Positions 56,272 through 64,000 of a stretch of DNA of 64,000 nucleotides are shown here, piece by piece; position 1 is the first letter of the stretch, and each line of letters starts with the position of its first letter. Source of the stretch: Adiantum capillus-veneris (Eukaryota > Streptophyta > Polypodiopsida > Polypodiales > Pteridaceae); assembly GCA_014529385.2 (NCBI GenBank), contig CM043949.1, positions 110,079,977 through 110,143,976 of the forward strand, written 5' to 3'. The notes under the pieces are model-generated. The model was not told the origin of the DNA, did no database searches, and was given only the letters and a program-made list of their open reading frames with translations. Made by a program: the position numbers and the translations under genes.

Positions 56272-56274
<3 letters not shown>
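55276..56274 (-). pseudogene. LINE ORF2 C-terminal part, second LINE family
   Basis: A 325-codon frame on the minus strand has no internal stop. It starts in the thumb/connection region (CNAGEIKCWALKKYLFDTLV, VLLYGVEVWGGS, WKEFENVQKRFLTNFL) and ends with a CCHC-type motif (CTLCPRQVRESEYHTLLEC). This order is typical of the C-terminus of jockey/I-like plant and animal LINE ORF2 proteins. The reverse transcriptase core is missing because the upstream side ends at the (GA)n tract (56275-56318) into which copia C was inserted. The long undamaged frame suggests a recent insertion or purifying selection in its source. Confidence 0.75.

Positions 56275-56318
<44 letters not shown>
56275..56318. repeat. 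(GA)n microsatellite, left part of the target of copia C
   Basis: The tract is interrupted by copia C and continues at 63031-63117; together they were one tract of about 130 bp. Confidence 0.95.
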
Positions 56319-56320
<2 letters not shown>

Positions 56321-56545
56321 TTGGAATTAGGGTTGCAGTGAAATGCACACAGCTTGGAGAAGACGAAGGAAGCTCAAGGGACACAATAGAGAGTGTGTTT
56401 CTTAGTATGTAATGGAAAGATAGATAGCCCTAGAGTGATGGGCGTATATACAATGCTCAGGGGACAAAACCTCCTAAAGAGGGAAAAAATGCCCCGGCGG
56501 TCCTAGTGTGTTCACACACATCACTACCACATGTATATGGTAACA
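56319..56545 (-). mobile_element. Copia C 3' LTR
   Basis: 227 bp, same ends as the 5' LTR and as copia B. Confidence 0.92.
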
Positions 56546-56557
56546 AATCCCCCCTGG
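56546..56557 (-). other. Copia C polypurine tract
   Basis: The minus strand reads CCAGGGGGGATT directly before the 3' LTR. Confidence 0.8.
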
Positions 56558-56620
56558 AGTGATGCGATGAACGAGAGCTGGCACATGAGTAAAGGGAAGT
56601 GCCATGCCCTGAGGACATGA

Positions 56621-59600
56621 TCAGTCCACAAAGGGGAGTAAGCCCAAAGCTTTGTGTAAAGCTTCAAGCTTCTCACGAGACAATGCCTTTGTGAAAAGAT
56701 CTGCAAGGTTGTCCTGTGTTGGCACATAAGCCAAGCTGATCTCTCCTGCTGAGAGCCTCTCCCTGACATAGTGGTAATGCACCTCAATGTGCTTTATGCG
56801 AGCATGAAAAACTGGGTTCCTCGCAACTGCCAATGTGCTCCGACTGTCAGTGTAGATAGTGTTGGCAGTGTCCTGTCCAACACCCAAATCAGCCATAAGG
56901 CGTCTGAGCCATACACACTGAACCGTAGCTGTGAAGACTGCCCTGTACTCAGCCTCACAACTCGAAGTGGCCATAGTAGGTTGCTTCTTGCTCAACCATG
57001 ATATACATGAACTGCCAAGCATGAAACAAAAACCACTTGTGGACACTCGTGTGTCAAAACAACTAGCCCAATTTGAGTCCGAAAAAGCATGTAAGTCTGG
57101 CGGCAATGATCCCCCCTTGGGATAAAACAAGCCAAGGTGTAAAGTGCCATTAAGGTAGCGGAAAATCCTCTTGATAGCCTGCCAATGCTTAGACCCTGAG
57201 CTATGCATGAATCTGCTGACCTGTGAGACTACAAACTGAATATCTGGCCTAGTGTTGCATACATAAATGAGGCACCAGTAGCAGTTTGGTAAAGAGTGAC
57301 ATCAGCAGGATCGCCAGCATCATAGAGACTCAACTTCAAACTTGTTTCCATGGGAGTGGCAATAGGTTTGCAATCCTCAAGTCCAAACTTACATAGCAAT
57401 GTTTTTATGTAACTTTTCTGACACAAAGCAATACCACCATCACACTGCTTAAACTGTATACCCAAGTAATGATGCAACAGCCCCAAATCTTTCATCTTGA
57501 AAGTAGCATTCAAATCAGCCTTAAATTCAACAATATGGCTCTCATTTGGTCCAATGATCAGCAAATCATCGACATAAAGAACCACAATGAGAAGTACATC
57601 ATCCTCATGCTTTACATACAATGTGCTTTCTGTTGGACTGTTACGAAATCCTTTTTTAACCAAATGAGTGTCAGCTTTCTCATACCAAGCACGAGGAGAT
57701 TGCTTCAACCCATACAAAGCCTTCTTACATCTGCACACTTTGTCCTCTTGTCCTTTATGACAAAACCGCGAGGTTGCGTTACATAAACTTCCTCAAATAT
57801 GTCACCATTCAAGAAAGCAGTAACAATGTCTAATTGATGTACATCCCAACCAAAATTAGCTGCCAATGCACATAGAAAACGCACAGTAGTCATACGACAA
57901 GTGGGAGAAAAAGTCTCTTCATAATCAATGCCTTTTTTCTGTGCATAACCCTTTGCAACAAGTCGAGCCTTATGGCGATCGATCTCACCATCCGGCTTGC
58001 GTTTCAACTTGTAAACCCACTTCGTACCAATGGCCTTTTTGCCAAGAGGCAAATCACATAAAGTCCATGTGTCATTTTCTATAAGTGCATCATATTCTGA
58101 TTGCATGGTAGCCATCCAATTTTTTGAATTATGTGCTTCATCAAAAGACAGAGGCTCCTCTACATCATGTAAGCTAGACACAGCCAAAGCATAACAATCT
58201 GATGCATAAGATGCATGGCAAGAGCCTGAACGATTACGACTAGACAAAGGTGCATCCAATTTACTATCACGCAAAGTGTGCACCAGCCATTTTGGCATAC
58301 CTCTAGCCTGCTCATTTTCAGCCCTTTCCTCATCAAGTACATCATGTACATCTGCATCAGTAATAGGCTGATCTAAAACATTTTCAGAAACCCCCATAGG
58401 CTGTACATTTGCCTCATTGGAAATTACATTCGTATTTCCACCACTGAAAAGAGGCAACAAAGTGTCATAAATGTCCTGTGAGCTTACATTACTGTCTCTA
58501 GTACATGACAGCAAGGGCTGAACACAATCTTCCACAAACACTACATCCCGAGAAACCAGAATACGTTTTGTTTGCGGATGATACAACCTGTAACCTTTGC
58601 TTTCAGCACTATAACCAACAAAAATACATTTGATAGCCTTATCATCCAATTTTCTGCGCTGCACTTGTGGCACCAAAGCATATGCCAAACAGCCAAAAAC
58701 ACGCATGTGCTCAATAGAAGGCTTTCTATCATGCCATGCTTCATATGGAGTAATAGACTACAAAGCTTTCGTAGGACACCTGTTAAGTACATAAGTGGCA
58801 CACATGATGGCCTCAAGACAAAAAGAATGCAGCAAAGCTTGACTTTTGACCATACATCGTGCCATTTCCGTCAGTGGCCTGTTTTTCCTCTCAGCAACAC
58901 CATTTTGCTGAGGTGTATAAGGCACTGTATATTGGTGTTTTATCCCACGACTAGCTAGAAATGCATTAAATTCATGAGACATATACTCCCCCCCTGGATC
59001 GGAACGAAGGGTGTCCATAGTACATTTCGAGAAATTTTCAGCCATAGCCAGAAATTATTTGAAGCACATAAAAACTTCGGACTTGGCTTTAAGCGGAAAT
59101 ACCCATGCATGTCTGGAGTAATCATTAACGAAGTACAGGTAATTGCCCAAGGACGGAGTTTGCATGGGCCCACAAACATCACTATGCACAAGATGCAACC
59201 TGCATGTGGCCCGAACTAAACCATCCTTTGGAAATTTAGAACGTTGCATCTTACCCAAAATACAGCCTTCACAAACGCAAAACGCAGGTACCATATCAGA
59301 TTTCTGCAAACGCAGCAAACTGGCAAAATTCAGATGACCAAAACGTGCATGCCAAAGTTTTTCATCTGAAATGGCCCTTGAATCTGCAACATCATTTGCA
59401 AAATGTTTTCCACACTTGTCATACAAAGTGAGCTTATACATCCCACGGCACAAAAGGCCAGATGCAACAATTTCATCACCAAAACTGAGATCATGAACTG
59501 TACATCTATCATCCACAAATTTGACTACAAGTCCAAGTCTAGCAAGTGCGGATACAGATAAGAGATTCTTCTTGATCCCAGGTACATAAAGTGCATCAAC

Positions 59601-60416
59601 AAGTGTGAAAGAACTGCCATTAGCAGCAGTAAGCACAATCTTTCCAACTCCCTGAACTGGATAAGAGGCGTTGTTGGCACAAGTGACTGAATTCCCATGA
59701 GGGACAGAGTCGAGAGAGGTAAACAGTTCACGATGTGAGGTAATGTGCTTTGTAGCACCACTCTTGAAATACCACACATGTGAATCTACAACAACTGACA
59801 AGCATGCATCATGGACAACAGGATTGTAAGTGCACTCTGCGCTAAAATCCCATTCTGCATCAACATCAACAACGCAGTCTCCTTTCACAGAAGACTCAAC
59901 AATGGCTGCATTTGTAGTGGAACCACCCTCTTTGTTCTTAGCGTCTTTGGCCTTCAACTTAGGACAAGACTTGATCAAATGATCATTGGCTTTACAATAA
60001 TGGCAACACATCTTCTTTTTGCCCTTATCACTAGAATTTCCAGACGAATTGCTGCCAGCAGAAGTATTAGGAACATAATTTTTTCCACTCGCAGCAGAAC
60101 CATAAGAAGTGGCTACATTGCTGTTACCACCCTTTCTTTGAGAAGCAATAAAAGCTTGTTCAACTGCACGCTGTCTAGTCCTATTTTTTCTGGAAAGTGA
60201 CTCTTGCAACAGGAATGTGCATAATGCATCAAACTTGACAACTTCTGGATTTCCTTGGGTCATAAGTCTCCAAGTACTAGCAAAAGTCTGGTAAGGCATC
60301 AAGAACAGTCTGCACAAGGGAATTGTCTGAAATAACTTCACTTGCAGAAATAAGTTGCTCATTGATATCCTTGACACTAGCAAGGAAAGTGTCCATATCA
60401 TCTTCCTCATGCAGAA
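56621..60416 (-). pseudogene. Copia C pol (gag end, protease, integrase, reverse transcriptase, RNase H)
   Basis: Order on the minus strand: remaining gag, zinc knuckle (CCHYCKANDHLIKSC), protease with WYFKSGATKHI (the catalytic Asp is Lys, codon 59765-59763), GAG-pre-integrase (LWHARFGHLN, CEGCILGK), integrase (SDPGGEYMS, TPQQNGVAERKNR), reverse transcriptase (TKWVYKLKRKPDGE, HQLDIVTAFLNGD, then LYVDDLLIIG) and RNase H (CISWLSKKQPTMATSSCEAE, HIEVHYHYVRERL, FTKAL), ending at the TGA at 56623-56621. Frame changes are at about 60285 (an 11-nt loss), 59055, 58745, 57720 and 57240. With the lost protease Asp, this copy cannot be autonomous. Confidence 0.88.
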
Positions 60417-62009
60417 TGTAACATTTAATGGCCTAATAACTTATGTGTAGCGGAAATTATCATGAACATAGTGGGCATTTCATTAGAGTAGATTCCTAAT
60501 GGGAATTACAAGAGTGCTTGGGTGGAGAGAGCAACAAAAAGCATAACACCTAGTTAGATAGCATTGACAATAATTTCAAAAGAGAGAGCAATTAAGCTAT
60601 TGACAACAATTGAGGATCGGATTTTCATGGAACCGGTCCCCCCTCCAAAAGGCTTTGTATTATGGTTTCTCCCATCAAGAGAGACATTGTACAATACAAT
60701 TCTTTGTGTTCCTTCAAGACTAGCTAGTGCAATGAAGATGGAAACTTCATGCACTAAGCAAAACACTTAACAAACACAACTTGAATTATCCCTGTTCTCA
60801 GACCCAAGACCTCACACACCTTCGAAGATGGTGAGAGCTAGTAGGGTATGAGAGTAGATTGAGAGGAAGAAGGAGTATCTTACGAGAAAGATGTACATCT
60901 CCTCACATAATCACTCATATGTAGCATAGCTTAGCTTAGTAATTAGCTTGGTAGAGGAGATGAGCATGCATTGAAGCTTGGCTCTTGGTTGCATTTGCAT
61001 CCACATGCCAACAGAGTGTTGATGTAGGCTTCTATCTCACAAGCTTGGAGTAGGTGATGAGTTCTCCATTAAAGCTTGGGAAGAGATAGTCTTCTCTTTC
61101 TTCACACATGAGCTTGTGTGAGTGTGTGTGTGTGTGTGATAATGCCTTGCAAAAATCAGCCCCCTCTCTCTCTTGGGCGAGCCCTCTTGCTAAATGCTCT
61201 TCCTGAAGCCTCATTGGCCCTCCCCAAGTCAAGCCAATTACAATTAAGCAGCATAAGTGATAGCCTTCTGACATGTGTCCCCCTTTCCCCTTTTGTGAGA
61301 GCTTTAGGTAATTAAATAATTAAACTAAACTCTCATTGGACCCCTTTTCCTCCTGGCCAATAGGAATCAGGCAAGCCATGGGGCTCATGAATGCTCATTG
61401 GACCCCTTGGGAGACTACCCAATAGTCTTCTAGGAGACTTAATTCTCATTGGTTTCTTTTATTAAATGTTTTTAAATTAATTAAACTAGATTTACTCTAG
61501 CTTAATTTTCATTGGTCCACTTCAAGGGTCATCCAATAGAAATTGGGCACACCTTGTGGGCATCTGGCCTAGGGAGCTGACATGTGTCCCTCATTCCCTT
61601 TGTGTAAAGGGAGCCTGTGTGTGTGTGTGTGGCTTTATCTCTCATCCCCTACCTTTAGGGCTCGCCCCCTCCCATGTAGGGATGTGCAAAGACTTTTAGG
61701 GCACACACAAAGCATCCAATTTTCCCTAGGGTTGACCTTTGGACACAACCTTTGAATTTTGGAACCTTAGCATTTTGGAAGTCTTAATGGGCTGAACCTT
61801 AGGGTCTTTTTAGCCCATTGTTGAACATGGATCTTTTGCAGATGGCCCCCCCTTTGGATCCCTATTTTCCCTCCTTTGGATCCCTACTGTGGCCGGTCTG
61901 CTAGCTTAACCAATATTCTAGCTTTTTCTCCCCTGGCCTTTCCCACATTAAATGATCAGTTTAATATGAGAAAATCATTTAGGAGAATTAGATATTGATT
62001 ATTATGACA
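60417..62009 (-). mobile_element. Solo LTR of the left-edge family, inserted in copia C gag
   Basis: It matches 769-2363 end to end. The flanks are cagaa (60412-60416) and cataa (62010-62014), a 5-bp duplication with one mismatch; copia B shows the uninterrupted site GCATGAGG/ATTATGC. No internal sequence remains, so the element was reduced by recombination between its LTRs. Confidence 0.92.
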
Positions 62010-62014
62010 CATAA

Positions 62015-62441
62015 TCTTTGACTCCAGCTCTTTACGCAGCAAAGCAATTTTAGCCTCATTGCGGCTTGCATAAAGACCTGCTAGAATATCCCAAGCCTGT
62101 TTTGCAGATTTTGTAGAACGAATGTGAGGAACAATGGTGCGCTTCACAGACAACACAATCAATGCATGAGCCTGCGCATCCTTAACATCTCGATGAGCTT
62201 GTTCTGCCGTAGGCAAAACAACTCTAATAGCTACAATCATTGCAGCAAGACTTGCAACATCCTCAACATCGCCTACATCCTCAAAACCAGGACGTACATC
62301 AATTTCTTGCCCAATGTTCCAGACACCCTTTGACACAAGAACATGTTGCATCATATAAGCCCACATAGGGTAGTCGTCCCCATCCAACCTTTCCTCGGCA
62401 GCAAACATCTTGAACACATCTGTGTTGTTGTTGTCAGCCAT
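62015..62441 (-). pseudogene. Copia C gag, N-terminal part
   Basis: The ATG at 62441-62439 opens MADNNNTDVFKMFAAEERLD. It contains YPMWAYMMQHVLVSKGVWNI, AQAHALIVLSVK and KQAWDILAGLYASRNE, the copia gag polypeptide pattern (UBN2-like). It is interrupted by the solo LTR; gag continues at 60411. Confidence 0.85.
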
Positions 62442-62792
62442 GGTAAATGCTGCACCTGATGTGAAAACTGCCCGAAAATAGGAGAAACGGAGCGGGAACA
62501 ACCTGTGATATATAGCACAAACCGTAGAAGACTATAAGGAACCTGTTATGCAGAAAATGACACTGACAGAAATTCTGCACAAAATGACGAAATAGCCTGT
62601 GGAGTACTGTCTGTAGTGGAAACGGAGGCCGAAATGAGCCCAAATAAAAAATATGAGTAGACCCAGCTCTTCGAGCTATCCCAAAATATTTTTCGACCTG
62701 CAAACGCTTGCCAAAGCTCACTGAAATTGGAGAAAGTGAGCAGGCATGTGCTGGAGCAGCTGGCGACTAAGCCCGGGAGGACGTGACCTGCT

Positions 62793-62803
62793 CTGATACC
62801 AAT
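62793..62803 (-). other. Copia C primer-binding site
   Basis: The minus strand reads TTGGTATCAGAG directly after the LTR end CCAACA, for initiator tRNA-Met. Confidence 0.85.
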
Positions 62804-63026
62804 TGTTGGAATTAGGGTTGCAGAGAAACGCACACAGCTTGGAGAAGATGAAGGAAGCTCAAGGCACACAATAGAGAGTGTGTTTCTTAGTATGTAATGG
62901 AAATATAGATAGCCCTAGAGTGATGGGCGTATATACAATGCTCATGGGAAAAAACCTCCTAAAGAGGGAAAAAATGCCCCGGCGGTCCTAGTGTATTCAC
63001 ACACATCACTACCACATGTATATGGT

Positions 63027-63030
<4 letters not shown>
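62804..63030 (-). mobile_element. Copia C 5' LTR
   Basis: 227 bp; transcription runs leftward from here. It is flanked on the right by the rest of the (GA)n tract. Confidence 0.92.

Positions 63031-63117
<87 letters not shown>
63031..63117. repeat. (GA)n microsatellite, right part
   Basis: Continuation of the tract at 56275-56318, split by copia C. Confidence 0.95.
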
Positions 63118-63125
<8 letters not shown>

Positions 63126-63317
63126 AAGAGAGCTTGTGTGTATATATTAATATACCTCTCTTTGTAGACTAGGTCTAGATTAGGCTAGGTGTAGAATAGG
63201 TCATCTCTTTAAGCGTCCTCTCTTTCTACCTTGATTAAGTAGAGAAATAGAGTATGTAGTCTAGGTGTAGATTATGTCCTCTCTTTGAATATCCTCCATG
63301 TCAAAATATGTGTGCGT
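63118..63317 (-). other. Leader-like sequence before an LTR family E copy
   Basis: Short imperfect repeats of TAGGTGTAGA(A/T)TA and CCTCTCTTT occur. The last 30 bp before the primer site (AAAATATGTGTGCGTGCTCT) match the family E internal region at 52110-52130. Confidence 0.5.
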
Positions 63318-63329
63318 GCTCTCATACCA
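63318..63329 (-). other. Primer-binding site of the right-edge family E element
   Basis: The minus strand reads TGGTATGAGAGC, next to the LTR start at 63330. Confidence 0.65.
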
Positions 63330-64000
63330 TGTGAAAAGATAAGGGAGAAGAGAGATGGATCTTTGTGACAAGATATATGTGAGAGAGGGAGGAGATGGAC
63401 ACAACTCAAATACAAGAGATAAAATGATATAATGTAATGAAAAACTATATTAATCACATAGCTACCATGAAATAAAATCTAAGTACTTAAAGTACACAAA
63501 CAGATACTCTAAAGTACTTTTACTATCTGCAGAAAAGGTACTCTGGAGTACCTTGTTGATAGGTACTATAAAGTACGTATGATACACAATACATGTACTT
63601 TGGAGAGACTCAATGGATGATCCCCAAACCCAAGCTAGAGGGTAAAGTCCCAAGTACAATGAGGTTTTTTTCTCAGATAATAACACTCTATACAATATTA
63701 TCTAATGCCTCACAATGTCTCTTAGCACTGTCTCTGTTGTCTTTGCTATCTTTCTCTCTGTTTCTCTCTATCCAATGCTAAGGTATGAATGTGGGAGTCC
63801 TAGTAGAGTCACTACACCACCTTGCTAAGATCACTATCTAAGATATAGTGGAATCCCTACTCTAGTCCAATATCATCTTGGAACTTACTAGTCTCTAAGA
63901 ACTAGGGTACTCCTAGGTATAATTGTGTACAAAGGGACCACTTAAGCCTTCTTTGTTGCACTCTTTATAGCTGATGTAGATGACTACTTCAAGTGACTTT
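63330..64000 (-). mobile_element. LTR family E, copy cut by the right edge
   Basis: It begins TGTGAAAAGATAAGG and matches 52139-52830 in order, with fewer indels than the truncated copy at 50313. Confidence 0.75.

Larger units (their letters stand above)
56319..63030 (-). mobile_element. Copia C, complete LTR retrotransposon with a nested solo LTR
   Basis: Two 227-bp LTRs (56319-56545 and 62804-63030) begin TGTTGG and end TAACA in plus orientation and differ at about eight positions (about 96.5% identity). The primer site is at 62793-62803 and the polypurine tract at 56546-56557. The flanks are AGAGA on both sides, compatible with a 5-bp duplication but uninformative inside a GA tract. Without the nested LTR it is about 5.1 kb. 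It belongs to the same family as copia A and B and is the best-preserved member, with gag, protease, integrase, reverse transcriptase and RNase H all present but broken by frameshifts. Confidence 0.93.

Overview
This window looks like heterochromatin-like DNA of a land plant and is almost entirely transposable-element sequence. I found no intact single-copy host gene, tRNA gene or rRNA gene. Supports for a plant are LTR retrotransposons primed by initiator tRNA-Met (TGGTATCAGAGC), a CACTA (En/Spm) transposon with TNP2 and TNPA-like genes, PLS-type pentatricopeptide-repeat remnants, and a captured heavy-metal-associated (HMA) domain of the kind found in plant HIPP proteins. About twenty long (GA)n/(CT)n tracts and the decayed, highly self-similar PPR array would suit a fern such as Ceratopteris, but that placement is a guess from pattern memory.

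Layout. 0-2.4 kb: 5' LTR, primer-binding site and start of gag of a minus-strand LTR element running off the left edge. 2.4-7.7 kb: decayed sequence with a 137-bp tandem repeat and a 5'-truncated LINE with a perfect 15-bp target duplication. 7.9-11.1 kb: PPR pseudogene. 11.4-15 kb: microsatellites, a 452-bp near-perfect palindrome (211-bp arms) and a 177-bp tandem duplication. 15-20.7 kb: two copia relics, A and B, of one family (plus strand). 20,694-28,688: a nearly complete 8-kb CACTA element inserted in copia B, with its 3-bp target duplication, two minus-strand transposition genes and a captured HMA fragment. 28.7-31.5 kb: a second copia lineage (D), interrupted by a tRNA-derived SINE and followed by a 700-bp tandem duplication of RNase H sequence. 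33.4-35.4 kb: a minus-strand LINE of the same family as the first. 35.4-37.7 kb: copia LTR/PBS relics. 38-49.3 kb: a large Ty3/gypsy element (plus strand) with gag, protease, reverse transcriptase, RNase H and integrase, followed unusually by a second retropepsin-like ORF and a short acidic ORF. 49.7-55.2 kb: two copies of a microsatellite-rich repeat and a non-autonomous LTR element. 55.3-56.3 kb: a different LINE. 56,319-63,030: a minus-strand copia element (C) with both LTRs, inserted in a (GA)n tract and itself carrying a solo LTR identical in type to the LTR at the left edge. 63.3-64 kb: start of another copy of the non-autonomous LTR.

The nesting gives relative ages: copia C was inserted in a LINE-adjacent microsatellite and then hit by the left-edge family; copia B was hit by CACTA; copia D was hit by the SINE. 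Every coding unit carries at least one stop, frameshift or truncation except some individual gypsy modules, so activity now would depend on relatives elsewhere. The observations I rank highest are the gypsy element with two protease domains and an extra ORF, the CACTA-captured HMA fragment, the long palindrome, and a short conserved sequence that repeatedly sits beside microsatellites.
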